A DNA stretch of 64,000 nucleotides from Acinetobacter gandensis (GCF_001678755.1 NZ_LZDS01000027.1:124001-188000); one strand, 5' to 3'; positions 17,857 to 26,940 are shown, counted from the stretch's first letter. The notes: a model not told the origin generated them from the letters alone. Numbers and translations are program-made.

Positions 17857-19023
17857 TTAAAATTTCTTAAAGCCTTTATTTGCACCAAATGCACGGCTTG
17901 GTACTGAGTCTTCACGACGTTCACGATTACCAAAATTGTCGTTGCGACGTTCACCACGGTTTGCGCTATTACCTTGGAAGCCATCATTACGACGTTCACC
18001 ACGGTTTGCGCTATTACCTTGGAAGCTATCATTACGACGCTCGCTACGGTTAGAACCATTGCCCTGGAAACCTTCACGGCGCTCACCACGATTGAAGCTA
18101 TTGCCTTGAGCACCATCATTACGGCGTTCACCACGGTTGAACTGTTGACCAGTTACTTGTGGTTGATTTTCATCGGTATCACGACGTTGTTGACGTAAAT
18201 AACCACCACGACGAGCAGCCATTGGTTTGTCTTGCATACGTTCAGTACGACGTTTTGCCATACCAAACAGGCCTGTACCTTGACGTGGTTTTAGCTCTAC
18301 AGATTTGGTTAAGTTGTCAATATCTTGTTTATCAAGTTCAATCCAGCGGCCTGTACGAAGTTCACGTGGCAGAATAACCGAACCATAACGAGTACGTAGA
18401 AGGCGACTTACTTTTAAACCTTGTGATTCAAAGATACGACGTACTTCACGGTTACGACCTTCTTTTACCACGACTTGGAACCAACGGTTAATACCTTCAC
18501 CGCCAATTTCAGAGAATGATTCAAACTTCGCTGGGCCATCATCTAACACCACACCTTGTAGCATGTTGTTTTTTAGTTGAGGCGTTACTTCACCCATAAC
18601 ACGAACAGCATATTCACGCTCAATTTCGCTAGAAGGATGCATTAGGCGGTTTGCTAATTCACCATCGTTAGTGAATAACAAAAGACCAGTCGAGTTAATG
18701 TCTAGACGACCAACCATCACCCAACGATCACCAGTAATTTGTGGTAATTGTTCAAATACAGTTGGACGATTTTCAGGATCGTTACGCGAGCAGATTTCAC
18801 CTTCTGGCTTATAGTAAATCAACACACGACGACGAATTTCATCTTCAATTTGGAACTGAACTTTACGACCGTCGATGCGAAGCTCATCAGTTGGTTCGAT
18901 ACGTTCACCCACTTGGGCAACTTGCCCATTTACGCTTACACGACCAGCGGCAATGACTTCTTCCATATAACGGCGAGAACCCAAACCAACGCGTGCAAGC
19001 ACCTTTTGCAATTTTTCACTCAT
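17857..19023 (-). CDS. rluB: RluB, 23S rRNA pseudouridine synthase, with repetitive basic tail
   Basis: 388 residues. An N-terminal S4 RNA-binding domain (KVLARVGLGSRRYMEEVIAA) is followed by the RsuA/RluB catalytic core with the catalytic Asp in GRLDINSTGLLLFTNDGELA. The enzyme makes a pseudouridine in helix 89/90-region 23S rRNA (U2605 in E. coli numbering). From about residue 290 the tail consists of near-tandem 15-residue units NRGERRNDGFQGNSA. The tail is Arg/Asn/Gly-rich and probably disordered and RNA-binding. It is separated from scpB by 41 bases and may be co-transcribed with it. Confidence 0.9.
   Translation of the reverse strand: MSEKLQKVLARVGLGSRRYMEEVIAAGRVSVNGQVAQVGERIEPTDELRIDGRKVQFQIEDEIRRRVLIYYKPEGEICSRNDPENRPTVFEQLPQITGDRWVMVGRLDINSTGLLLFTNDGELANRLMHPSSEIEREYAVRVMGEVTPQLKNNMLQGVVLDDGPAKFESFSEIGGEGINRWFQVVVKEGRNREVRRIFESQGLKVSRLLRTRYGSVILPRELRTGRWIELDKQDIDNLTKSVELKPRQGTGLFGMAKRRTERMQDKPMAARRGGYLRQQRRDTDENQPQVTGQQFNRGERRNDGAQGNSFNRGERREGFQGNGSNRSERRNDSFQGNSANRGERRNDGFQGNSANRGERRNDNFGNRERREDSVPSRAFGANKGFKKF
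17920..18150 (-). repeat. 45-bp tandem repeats encoding the RluB tail
   Basis: About five imperfect 45-bp units encode NRGERRND.(F)QGNS.; one unit is 14 residues (NRGERREGFQGNGS). Two neighbouring copies near 17950-18020 are almost identical at DNA level, so copy number could change by slippage. Confidence 0.8.
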
Positions 19024-19064
19024 GACAGCATAACCTTAGAAATTATCATCAACAGTTCACCTAT

Positions 19065-19661
19065 TTATGACTTCGGTGCATTTGCATCGAGCGTCATAAA
19101 AGCTTCCTTGGCATCCTGCAGGGGAGGCAATTGGCCTAAAGTGGTTAGACCAAAAGCATTTAAAAATTGTGACGTTGTGACTAACAACGCGGGTCTTCCT
19201 GGGAGTTCACGAAAACCAGACTCTTTAATCCAGTTCCAATCAAATAAAGTACGTAAAATTTGACTGTTATTGGTTACTCCTCGAATTTGCTCAATATCTG
19301 CACGTGTTACCGGTTGATGATAAGCAATGACAGAAAGCGTTTCGAGCAAGGATGGCGATAAACGAGTCGGTCGTTCAGGCCAGGTTTGTGCAATAATATT
19401 ACGATATTTTGCACGTACTTGAAAACGGAAACCTTGAATGGTTTCAACAAGTTCAATTGATCTGCCATGTTGCAACATGGATAGTTGTTGCAAGTATTGG
19501 CGTAATTCTGTTTTGGTAAAACGGTCTTGGAAGGCTTCTTTTAAGCGTGCAATGCTTACTGCAGCATCGCTCGCAAAAATAATAGCCTCAAGCTGCATCA
19601 AAATTTCATGTAGATTATCTTCAGATGACATGGCTGTCATTTGAGTCGATTCAGTGTTCAT
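19065..19661 (-). CDS. scpB: ScpB, segregation and condensation protein B
   Basis: 198 residues with two winged-helix domains. LEAIIFASDAAVSIARLKEAF opens the first; the SLLETLSVIAYHQPVTRADIEQIRG motif is the family hallmark in the second. ScpB pairs with ScpA and an SMC-type ATPase in chromosome compaction. Its start overlaps the scpA stop by four bases, so the two are coupled. Confidence 0.92.
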   Translation of the reverse strand: MNTESTQMTAMSSEDNLHEILMQLEAIIFASDAAVSIARLKEAFQDRFTKTELRQYLQQLSMLQHGRSIELVETIQGFRFQVRAKYRNIIAQTWPERPTRLSPSLLETLSVIAYHQPVTRADIEQIRGVTNNSQILRTLFDWNWIKESGFRELPGRPALLVTTSQFLNAFGLTTLGQLPPLQDAKEAFMTLDANAPKS

Positions 19662-20452
19662 GCACGTGCTCCTTGAATTGCAAGCGGTGCTTCTACACCT
19701 GATGCGACAATCTGTACTTTTTGTTGGCGTGTCAGTTCTAAAATGGCCATAAACGTCACCACAACACCCATACGACCTTGGCTTGGCTTGAGCAAATCAG
19801 CAAAATCTAAAACTTCGCCCGATTCAAGCCTACTTTCAATAAATGCAATACGCTCTTCAAGCAGCACAGGCTCTTGTAAGATTTGATGAGTAACAGGCTC
19901 TGGTCGGTTAAACACGCAGAGCATGGCATCACGAAGCAAATTAATGTCATAACCATCATTACTTTCAATGACTGTACCTAAACTGACATTGGTATCAAAT
20001 GTGTCTCGGTCAAGGACAGACATTTGTCCTAAACGTTCGGCCGCTTGTTTAATCCGTAAATAGGTTTCAAGACGGTCAATCAATTCTTGTTTTGGGTCTT
20101 GCTCATGCGCAGAGACAGATTTAGGTTTAGGTAACAGGAGGCGTGATTTTAAATCTGCAAGTAAAGCTGCCATGACCATATAGTCGGCTGTTAGCTCGAT
20201 ATTCAATGACTTCATCGCATCCATATACGATAAATATTGAGCAGCAATTGGCGCTATATCAACTTGTAATAAGTCAAAACCGTTTTTTTGGATTAGATAA
20301 ATTAGGAAGTCGAGTGGTCCTTCGAAATGCTCAAGCAGGATTTCAAATGCAGAAGGCGGTATGTACAAATCTTCTGGAATAGCTTCTTGCCACTCATCCA
20401 AAACACGAATGTGTGGGGCATCTTCCATAGAATTATGGACAGTAGGGTTCAT
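19658..20452 (-). CDS. scpA: ScpA, segregation and condensation protein A (kleisin)
   Basis: 264 residues. The N-terminal FEGPLDFLIYLIQKNGFDLLQVDIAPIA and MAALLADLKSRLLLP blocks are the ScpA/kleisin signature, and the C-terminal winged helix is present (VTFMAILELTRQQKVQI). It bridges SMC heads with ScpB. The ATG at 20452 has no Shine-Dalgarno; a TATAAT lies only four bases upstream (20462-20457), so the message may be leaderless, or translation may begin at the in-frame ATG at 20428. Confidence 0.92.
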   Translation of the reverse strand: MNPTVHNSMEDAPHIRVLDEWQEAIPEDLYIPPSAFEILLEHFEGPLDFLIYLIQKNGFDLLQVDIAPIAAQYLSYMDAMKSLNIELTADYMVMAALLADLKSRLLLPKPKSVSAHEQDPKQELIDRLETYLRIKQAAERLGQMSVLDRDTFDTNVSLGTVIESNDGYDINLLRDAMLCVFNRPEPVTHQILQEPVLLEERIAFIESRLESGEVLDFADLLKPSQGRMGVVVTFMAILELTRQQKVQIVASGVEAPLAIQGARA

Positions 20453-20751
20453 TGCAATTATAGGCCACGCGAATTTTCAAAGGCATGCAGACAGCTTTTG
20501 CTTCGATCTCACATCGAAAAGTAAAAGCACACAGTTTATAGGGAATAGTGTAAAGGAAATTTGGCTTTAAAGAAATTACTCAACGGTTGAATTGCTTAAA
20601 AAACTAAAAATAATCTGTGAACAGTGACAGGGTTAACATTTGAGGGTTTTTATTGCTTTAAAATTATTCAGTTTTTCTTTGGGATTTATTACAGAGATCT
20701 AAATATCTACAGGCTACAATCATTCAAATGGCAAAATGAATAGAAAGAAAA
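20453..20751. other. Intergenic region between scpA and the GNAT gene
   Basis: 299 bases between divergent genes. The only clear element is the TATAAT on the minus strand at 20457-20462 for scpA. An AT-rich stretch precedes the acetyltransferase, with a GAAAGAAA ribosome site at 20742-20750. No ORF of note or RNA structure was recognised. Confidence 0.6.
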
Positions 20752-21480
20752 ATGATGCAAAGATTTATACAACAAAATCAATTCGGACAAGAAGTGGGGG
20801 CAGCGCTAAATTTTATTGAGCCTTGTCAGCTTACGATTCAGCCTGAAGTTGGGCGAACGGTGCAATTGATTCCAATGTTGCCTAATCAACTGGATAATCA
20901 GCTCATCAAGAAATTGTGGCAATCCGTGCAAAAGGAGCCAGATGCAAGTTGCTGGACTTATTTGCCATATGAACAAATGCAAAATTTGCAGCAATTACAA
21001 GATTATTTCCAAAACGCATTTTATTTTGAAGGGGCGATTCATTACGTCATTCAGATTAATGATGAGGTTGTAGGTTGGATCGCTTTGTTAAATCTGCGAC
21101 CACATCACGCTGTTGTTGAAATTGGCAATGTCTATTTTTCAAATTTTATGAAACGTTCAACGGCTGCCACTGAAACCGTTTACCTTCTGCTTGCAGCGTG
21201 TTTTGCGGCGGGTTATCGACGGGTAGAATGGAAATGTGATGATTTAAATATGCCATCAAAAAAGGCAGCATTACGTTTCGGTTTTGAATATGAAGGCTTA
21301 TTTCGCCAACATGTGATCGTGAAAGGTCGAAACCGCGATACAGCATGGTTTTCGATGCTCGACCATCAGTGGAATGATATTCTCCAAGCCTATCAGGCGT
21401 GGCTAAAACCCGACAATTTCGATGGTGATGGGCAACAGAAAATTCATTTAAAAGACTTTATGCAACTTTACGCTGTATAA
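20752..21480 (+). CDS. GNAT family N-acetyltransferase (RimJ/RimL-like)
   Basis: 242 residues. The core resembles RimJ/RimL-type acetyltransferases (Acetyltransf_3). IHYVIQINDEVVGWIALLNL gives beta-strand 4, IGNVYFSNFMKRSTAATETVYLL the acetyl-CoA segment, and KCDDLNMPSKKAALRFGFEYEGLFRQH the typical C-terminal half including NxxSxxxxxxxGF. The substrate (an amino acid, protein N-terminus or small amine) cannot be told from sequence. It stands alone, with start ATG 20752 or 20755. Confidence 0.83.
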   Translation: MMQRFIQQNQFGQEVGAALNFIEPCQLTIQPEVGRTVQLIPMLPNQLDNQLIKKLWQSVQKEPDASCWTYLPYEQMQNLQQLQDYFQNAFYFEGAIHYVIQINDEVVGWIALLNLRPHHAVVEIGNVYFSNFMKRSTAATETVYLLLAACFAAGYRRVEWKCDDLNMPSKKAALRFGFEYEGLFRQHVIVKGRNRDTAWFSMLDHQWNDILQAYQAWLKPDNFDGDGQQKIHLKDFMQLYAV

Positions 21481-21501
21481 GGTAAGGCAAACGTGGAGTG
21501 C

Positions 21502-22119
21502 TTATTCAAAAGCACTCACATCACCGACACCGCGACGAATTACTTCTGGGTAATCGCCAGCCAAATTAACAATGCTTGTAGTGTTCAGTGTACCTAAGCC
21601 GCCATCAATCAATACATCAATACGCTTACCAATCTGCATTTCAATTTCATAAGGATCGTCAATCGGTTCACTTTGCCCAGGTAGGATGAGGGTAGATGTA
21701 AGAAGTGGTTCATCTAGCTCTTTCAGCAACAACTGGCATATCGGATTACTTGGAATACGCAAACCAATGGTTTTCTTTTTGGGATGCATTAAACGGCGAG
21801 GTACTTCACTGGTCGCAGGCAAAATAAACGTGGTCACTGCAGGCGTATTATTTTTCAATAAACGATACATGGCATTGTCGACTTTGGCATAAGTGGCAAT
21901 GTCAGATAAATCGGCGCAAATAATGGCGTATTGATGTTTAGCATCAAGTTGACGAATTTGGGCAATGCGCTCCATAGCGCTCTTGTTGCCAATTTGGCAA
22001 CCGATGGCATAAGCGGCATCGGTAGGGTAAACCACTACATCGCCAGCGCGAATGCGTTCCACTGCTTGAGTAATTAAGCGTGGTTGAGGATTTTCCGGAT
22101 GTATTCTCAAATGTAACAT
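21502..22119 (-). CDS. YciO/Sua5-type threonylcarbamoyl-AMP synthase-like protein
   Basis: 205 residues of the YrdC/Sua5/YciO superfamily. AGDVVVYPTDAAYAIGCQIG gives the ATP/threonine pocket; the KKKTIGLRIPSNPICQLLL and TSTLILPGQ segments follow. The shorter length and the ST(LI)-type motif favour the YciO branch over TsaC, which makes the t6A37 tRNA intermediate, so its own activity is less certain. It is transcribed leftward, 89 bases downstream of epmC. Confidence 0.83.
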   Translation of the reverse strand: MLHLRIHPENPQPRLITQAVERIRAGDVVVYPTDAAYAIGCQIGNKSAMERIAQIRQLDAKHQYAIICADLSDIATYAKVDNAMYRLLKNNTPAVTTFILPATSEVPRRLMHPKKKTIGLRIPSNPICQLLLKELDEPLLTSTLILPGQSEPIDDPYEIEMQIGKRIDVLIDGGLGTLNTTSIVNLAGDYPEVIRRGVGDVSAFE

Positions 22120-22208
22120 ATCGTTTTCCTCTTATTATTGGGTGCTCATGCCATTATGTCTTTGTCGATCTGCATTGTGCAATCTGAAAAAGTGCCAATT
22201 TGTATAAT

Positions 22209-22871
22209 TTAATCAAGCATTTCACGCTTAAATTCATTCGCTTGTAACATTTTGCCAGCGCGCGTTGCAGCACAAATACACGAAATGAAGTGTTGTGCGT
22301 CACGTGGTAATTTTGCTTCACCACTAAAATATTGCTGAAGTTGAGCATATACATTGTCTTTGAAACTGCTGCCATTGCCACCTTCACCCGTCAAGTTATC
22401 TAAAGAAACACGAAACTTTCTACCAAAGGCTTGGGCGAATAACCATTCAATGGCTTGCGGTTTAATTTCAACTTGTTCAAATAAGGCTTGTTGTTCGGCT
22501 GTACGGCCATCGGGTGCATACCAATAGCCTAAATCTGGAAGTAAGCGACGTTTATCACCCGCAATGGTCCAATGGCTAATCTCATGCAAGGCACTATTGA
22601 AAAAGCCATGGGCAAATTGAATACGTGCAGGAGCGTGTTCACTCGCTGGGAAATATTCGGGTTCAAAATCACCTTTGACTAATGTCACATTCAGGTGGGA
22701 AAACCAAGAATTAAAGTGTAAGATGAGCCAATCAACTTGTTCTGCTTCTGTAGAAAGTTTCTCCCAGTCCAAGAGTTGCACTTGGTCGGTTGAAATGTCA
22801 GAATCGATGGTTGAAATTGTGCTAACAAGTGATGAAATATTCACTTCTGTTTGCGGCTGCAACAGATGCAT
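22209..22871 (-). CDS. epmC: EpmC, elongation factor P hydroxylase
   Basis: 220 residues. IQFAHGFFNSALHEISHWTIAGDKRRLLPDLGYWYAPDGR is described here by its parts: HGFFNSALHEISHW contains the metal-binding HExxH-like motif and DLGYWYAPDGR is the second conserved block, both nearly as in E. coli YfcM/EpmC. The enzyme hydroxylates the modified lysine of EF-P after EpmA and EpmB act. Those genes and efp are not in the window. Confidence 0.88.
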   Translation of the reverse strand: MHLLQPQTEVNISSLVSTISTIDSDISTDQVQLLDWEKLSTEAEQVDWLILHFNSWFSHLNVTLVKGDFEPEYFPASEHAPARIQFAHGFFNSALHEISHWTIAGDKRRLLPDLGYWYAPDGRTAEQQALFEQVEIKPQAIEWLFAQAFGRKFRVSLDNLTGEGGNGSSFKDNVYAQLQQYFSGEAKLPRDAQHFISCICAATRAGKMLQANEFKREMLD

Positions 22872-22926
22872 GACTTAATTTACCCAATAGGTCTGTCTAA
22901 ATAAGTACAAAATTGTATCTTAATCT

Positions 22927-22955
22927 TTGACAGAGTACTGATGAATTTGTAGAAT
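22927..22955 (+). promoter_or_regulatory. Strong sigma70 promoter of yceD-rpmF
   Basis: TTGACA (22927-22932), 17-base spacer, TAGAAT (22950-22955). The predicted transcription start is about 22962, only about 7 bases before the yceD ATG at 22969. Confidence 0.8.
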
Positions 22956-22968
22956 TGCCGCCTTAATT

Positions 22969-23526
22969 ATGTCAGCAAATACCTTTCCGGCACAGATAGA
23001 GCCGTTTAAATGGGCCGAACAGGGCTTCAAATGGACAGGTCAACTGCCATTATCACGCTTTGTTCGAATATCCCGTGAAGCTGTTGGATCAATTGATGAT
23101 CAATTGATTAACATAGACTGTAAGCTATCAATGGATGCATATCATCGCGTTGTATGGCTAGATGGTCACGTTGAAACAAAAGTGCCTGTAGAATGCCAGC
23201 GTTGTCTGGATACTGTAGAACTTGAACTTGTTTCAGATTTTCATCTAGCTCTTGTGGATGATGAGTCACTGATAGAGCGCTTGGATGAGGATGCTGATTT
23301 CATTGTTCTAGGTGAAAGTGAAGCAACAGTTAAAGGAAGCTTTGATGCGCCTGCGACTGCTAATTTACTCGCACTCATAGAAGATGAATTGTTATTGTTG
23401 ATGCCGTTGTCTCCGAAACATGAGTTTTGTGAACATAAGCATCAACCTGCCGTAGAAGAGCTTGTTGAAGAAAAACGGGATAACCCGTTTGATGTTTTGG
23501 CAGGTTTGAAGGGTAAACTTAACTAA
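22969..23526 (+). CDS. yceD: YceD/DUF177 family protein
   Basis: 185 residues. The family has two conserved cysteines, visible as VPVECQRCLDTVELEL (CxxC), and the C-terminal EDELLLLMPLSPKHEFC and NPFDVLAGLKGKLN blocks. DUF177 proteins are nearly always encoded just before rpmF and have been linked to 23S rRNA maturation in plants and bacteria. Here rpmF follows by 77 bases. No Shine-Dalgarno is seen; the promoter position suggests a nearly leaderless message. Confidence 0.9.
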   Translation: MSANTFPAQIEPFKWAEQGFKWTGQLPLSRFVRISREAVGSIDDQLINIDCKLSMDAYHRVVWLDGHVETKVPVECQRCLDTVELELVSDFHLALVDDESLIERLDEDADFIVLGESEATVKGSFDAPATANLLALIEDELLLLMPLSPKHEFCEHKHQPAVEELVEEKRDNPFDVLAGLKGKLN

Positions 23527-23603
23527 TTTTTGTGTTATACTGTGAAGTATAAGACAACTGAATTTGTTCTGATCCATTTTTTCGATATTTGTAAGGAGCC
23601 ATC

Positions 23604-23786
23604 ATGGCCGTTCAGCAAAACCGTAAAAGTCGCTCTCGCCGTGACATGCGCCGTTCACATGACGCTTTAACTGAGAATGCATTAACTGTAGACCAAGCTA
23701 CTGGTGAAACTCATCGTCGTCACCACGTATCTAAAGATGGTATCTACCGTGGTCGTCAATTATTCGCTAAAGCATCTGCTGAATAA
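23604..23786 (+). CDS. rpmF: Ribosomal protein bL32
   Basis: 60 residues ([20 protein letters not shown] at the start). It is the zinc-free form of bL32: the four cysteines of the zinc ribbon are absent. A GGAG ribosome site lies at 23595-23598. It is followed by a terminator. Confidence 0.95.
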   Translation: MAVQQNRKSRSRRDMRRSHDALTENALTVDQATGETHRRHHVSKDGIYRGRQLFAKASAE

Positions 23787-23824
23787 TTGATGATGTATTA
23801 AGCGTCAAGCTTAGTAGAAAAAAT

Positions 23825-23848
23825 GGGAGCGTTAAGCTCCCTTTTTTT
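23825..23848 (+). terminator. Terminator after rpmF
   Basis: GGGAGC (23825-23830), loop GTTAA, GCTCCC (23836-23841), then T7. Confidence 0.87.
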
Positions 23849-23990
23849 GTATCGTGTTTTTGTTGCATTTGGCAATTACCAAGTCAAAAATTAAGTGTTA
23901 AATTTCCGTCCCTGAAATAAGCGTACATGAGATTGTGTTTGTTTTATGTCCAAACGACACAAAATAAGCCATCTTGATAAAGGATTTTTT

Positions 23991-24965
23991 ATGTCTGCTA
24001 AACAACTCGAGCAAGCAGCTCAAGCTACTAAAACTGCCTTTGTATTCCCAGGGCAGGGTTCACAAAAAGTCGGCATGCTCGCAGAGCTTGCGGAACAGTT
24101 TAGTGGTGTGCAAGAAACTTTTGCAGAAGCATCTCAAGCTGTCGGTTTTGATCTTTGGCATATTGCACAAAGTGGCGAAGGTTTAAATCAAACTGAATTT
24201 ACTCAACCCGTATTATTAACTGCAAGTATTGCGTTATGGCGTGTATGGTTAGAGCTGGGCGGCGTTGCGCCGAAGTACTTGGCAGGCCATTCTTTGGGTG
24301 AATACAGCGCTTTAGTTGCATCAGGTGCGATGAGCTTGGGTGATGCAGTGAAATTGGTACATTTGCGCGGTCAGTTGATGCAAAGTGCTGTCCCTGCAGG
24401 TCAGGGTGCAATGGCTGCCATTCTTGGACTTGAAGATGCTAAAGTGATTGAGCTTTGCGCCCAAGTTGAAGGCTCTGTTGATGCTGCAAATTATAATGCG
24501 CAAGGCCAAGTGGTTATTGCAGGCGACAAAGATGCGGTTGAGGCAGTTATGGCATCGGCAAAGGAAAATGGGGGTAAAGCAATTGCACTTCCTGTTTCAG
24601 TGCCATCACATTGCGCATTGATGAAGCCTGCTGCAGAACAGTTCGCAACAGCATTGGAACAAACTGCCATTGAGATGCCGACTATACCTGTAATACAAAA
24701 TGTAGGCGCTGAAATCGCGACAGATGTAGCGCAATTACGTCAGGCGTTAACTGCACAATTGTATCAATCTGTGCAGTGGACAAAGACCATGCAGTATCTG
24801 CAAGATCAGGGAATTCAGTATATTGCTGAATGTGGTCCAGGTAATGTCCTTGCGAATCTCGCAAAACGTTTACCAAATATTGAAAAAGCATTTCCACTGG
24901 ACACTAAAGTTCGTATGGAAGATGCGCTGAATGCCATTTTAGTGGCAGAAGGGAAAATTGCATGA
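23991..24965 (+). CDS. fabD: FabD, malonyl-CoA:ACP transacylase
   Basis: 324 residues from ATG 23991, chosen over an in-frame ATG at 23946 because AAAGGA precedes 23991 and the Met-Ser-Ala start is normal. The enzyme loads malonate onto ACP. FVFPGQGSQ is near the N-terminus, the nucleophile is Ser in AGHSLGEYSALVA, and the catalytic His lies in VPSHCALMKPA. It overlaps fabG as ATGA. In E. coli plsX and fabH lie between rpmF and fabD; they are absent here. Confidence 0.94.
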   Translation: MSAKQLEQAAQATKTAFVFPGQGSQKVGMLAELAEQFSGVQETFAEASQAVGFDLWHIAQSGEGLNQTEFTQPVLLTASIALWRVWLELGGVAPKYLAGHSLGEYSALVASGAMSLGDAVKLVHLRGQLMQSAVPAGQGAMAAILGLEDAKVIELCAQVEGSVDAANYNAQGQVVIAGDKDAVEAVMASAKENGGKAIALPVSVPSHCALMKPAAEQFATALEQTAIEMPTIPVIQNVGAEIATDVAQLRQALTAQLYQSVQWTKTMQYLQDQGIQYIAECGPGNVLANLAKRLPNIEKAFPLDTKVRMEDALNAILVAEGKIA

Positions 24966-25696
24966 CACAAGAACGCAAAGTTGCTTTAGTCACAGGTGCG
25001 AGCCGAGGGATTGGGGCTGCAATTGCTCAGCAATTAATTCAAGACGGTTATTTTGTTGTTGGTACGGCTACTTCAGAGGCAGGTGCAGAAAAACTCTCTG
25101 CTGCTTTTGCTGAAAATGGTGCCGGTAAAGTTTTAGATGTGCGTGATGCAACTGCGATTGATGCACTTGTGTCTGACATCGAGCAGAACTATGGTTCAGT
25201 ACTGGTTTTAGTCAATAATGCGGGTATAACCAAAGATAATTTGTTACTTCGTATGTCGGAAGATGATTGGGATGACATTCTCAATATTCATTTAAAAGCC
25301 GTTTATCGACTTTCTAAACGTGTTTTAAAGGGTATGACTAAAGCACGTTTTGGCCGAATTATTAATATTAGTTCTGTGGTTGCGCATTTTGCTAACCCTG
25401 GGCAAGCAAATTATTCTGCTGCGAAAGCGGGGATTGAGGCCTTTGGTCGCAGTCTTGCAAAAGAAATGGGAAGCCGCCAAATCACTGTAAATGCAGTGGC
25501 TCCGGGCTTTATTGCAACAGAAATGACAGAACAGTTGAGCGAAGAAATTCGTAAAAAAATGAGTGATCAAGTGGCTTTAAACCGTTTGGGTGAGCCGCAA
25601 GATATCGCAAATGCCGTAAGTTTCTTGGCTTCCGAAAAGGCAAGTTACATTACTGGGACTGTATTACATGTAAATGGTGGTTTATACATGAGCTAA
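24962..25696 (+). CDS. fabG: FabG, 3-oxoacyl-ACP reductase
   Basis: 244 residues, short-chain dehydrogenase. The NADPH motif is [12 protein letters not shown] (residues about 11-22), then NNAGIT. The catalytic Ser is in [24 protein letters not shown], which also holds Tyr-xxx-Lys. It reduces 3-ketoacyl-ACP in chain elongation. Translation is coupled to fabD. Confidence 0.95.
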   Translation: MTQERKVALVTGASRGIGAAIAQQLIQDGYFVVGTATSEAGAEKLSAAFAENGAGKVLDVRDATAIDALVSDIEQNYGSVLVLVNNAGITKDNLLLRMSEDDWDDILNIHLKAVYRLSKRVLKGMTKARFGRIINISSVVAHFANPGQANYSAAKAGIEAFGRSLAKEMGSRQITVNAVAPGFIATEMTEQLSEEIRKKMSDQVALNRLGEPQDIANAVSFLASEKASYITGTVLHVNGGLYMS

Positions 25697-25781
25697 GCGC
25701 TTAAGTATAAACTTTCAAAACGATTTAGATTCAATTAAACTAACGGCATTAAAAACGCCACAAGCAATGAGGAGAATTCCT

Positions 25782-26018
25782 GTGAGCGATATCGAACTAC
25801 GCGTAAAACAAGCAGTAGCTGAACAACTTGGTCTTAAAGCAGACGAGATCAAAAACGAAGCTTCTTTCATGGATGATCTAGGTGCAGATTCTCTTGACCT
25901 AGTTGAATTAGTTATGTCTTTCGAAAACGATTTCGACATTACTATTCCTGATGAAGATTCAAACGAAATCACTACTGTGCAATCTGCAATTGACTACGTT
26001 TCTAAAAAACTAGGTTAA
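25782..26018 (+). CDS. acpP: Acyl carrier protein
   Basis: 78 residues from a GTG start at 25782. The AGGAGA site at 25769-25774 is correctly spaced for this GTG and overlaps an upstream in-frame ATG (25767) that would otherwise give five extra residues. The 4'-phosphopantetheine attachment Ser37 lies in [15 protein letters not shown]. The protein is strongly acidic, as expected. It is the carrier for FabD, FabG and FabB encoded here. Confidence 0.95.
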   Translation: MSDIELRVKQAVAEQLGLKADEIKNEASFMDDLGADSLDLVELVMSFENDFDITIPDEDSNEITTVQSAIDYVSKKLG

Positions 26019-26044
26019 TTTAAGATTTCAGCGATGCTGATTTA

Positions 26045-26071
26045 AAAAGCTGCCATTTGGCAGCTTTTTTT
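26045..26071 (+). terminator. Terminator after acpP
   Basis: AAGCTGCC (26047-26054), loop ATTT, GGCAGCTT (26059-26066), then T-run. Confidence 0.9.
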
Positions 26072-26217
26072 ATACCTATATTTTTTTAAGATGTTTTTTT
26101 ACATTAACTTACGTTTATGTCACCAATGGCAACTCAAAACAGGTTATTTTTTAGCTATAAAAAGAATGTTTCATAAATAATTTAATCTTGAAAAACAGTA
26201 AAACAACGGAGAAAAAC

Positions 26218-26691
26218 ATGGGTCTTTTTGATTTTGTAAAAGGTATTGGTAAAAAGAATACAGCACCAGCAGAGCCACAAGCTGCTCCTGCAACACCATC
26301 AGAGCCTTCTGCTCAAGAAATCGCAAATAAGCTATTGGGGCACGTCAAGAGCTTAGGTTTACCTGTTACAGGTTTATCTGTGAGTTATAACGGTACATCT
26401 GACTTGGCAACGGTTAAGGGTCAAGTGCAGAGCCAAGCCGATCGTGAAAAAATTATTCTTGCGGTGGGTAATATTGATCATGTGGCGCAAGTTGATGATC
26501 AACTCACAGTTGCAAGTCCAGAGCCTGAAAGCAAATTTTATACTGTGAAATCAGGTGATAGCTTATCGAAAATCTCAAAAGAATTTTATGGTGATGCAAA
26601 TCAATATAATAAAATTTTTGAAGCGAATCGTCCGCTGTTAAAGAATGCAGATGACATTTTTCCAGGTCAAGTGCTTCGTATTCCTGCTTAA
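26218..26691 (+). CDS. kbp: Kbp/YgaU, BON-LysM potassium-binding protein
   Basis: 157 residues from ATG 26218 (GGAG at 26208-26211). MGLFDFVKGIGKK, a Pro/Ala-rich linker (residues about 14-35), a BON domain (about 38-103) ending VAQVDDQLTV, and a LysM domain with FYTVKSGDSLSKISKEFYGD and PLLKNADDIFPGQVLRIPA. This is close to E. coli Kbp, a cytoplasmic K+ sensor. The linker is longer than in E. coli. It is a single-gene unit with its own terminator. Confidence 0.92.
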   Translation: MGLFDFVKGIGKKNTAPAEPQAAPATPSEPSAQEIANKLLGHVKSLGLPVTGLSVSYNGTSDLATVKGQVQSQADREKIILAVGNIDHVAQVDDQLTVASPEPESKFYTVKSGDSLSKISKEFYGDANQYNKIFEANRPLLKNADDIFPGQVLRIPA

Positions 26692-26704
26692 TTGTTGGTG
26701 AGTG

Positions 26705-26734
26705 AAAACCGCTGCTGAGTCAGCGGTTTTTTTT
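26705..26734 (+). terminator. Terminator after kbp
   Basis: ACCGCTG (26708-26714), loop CTGAGT, CAGCGGT (26721-26727), T8. Confidence 0.88.
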
Positions 26735-26940
26735 GTATGAATAATTTGTGATAGACATAATCGGTGAACATGTAATTGGTATGACAAATAATCATCAAAG
26801 TTGAAGATCTTGAATTTTGTGCTTTTTAGGGTGTTCAACGTAGTGACTTGATTGGGTATTAATGTTGATGTATTGGAATGCGAAATCGATATGAAAAGAG
26901 CTTGAATTTAATTTTTATAAATTTAGTCTTGATAGGTATA

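Noticed and set aside
17844..18134. Reading frame of about 96 residues overlapping the rluB repeats on the same strand
   Set aside because: It is a shifted reading of the 45-bp repeats, which repeat in all frames. RluB is the conserved product.
17920..18150. CRISPR-like or minisatellite repeat
   Set aside because: The 45-bp period is in frame and encodes the RluB tail.
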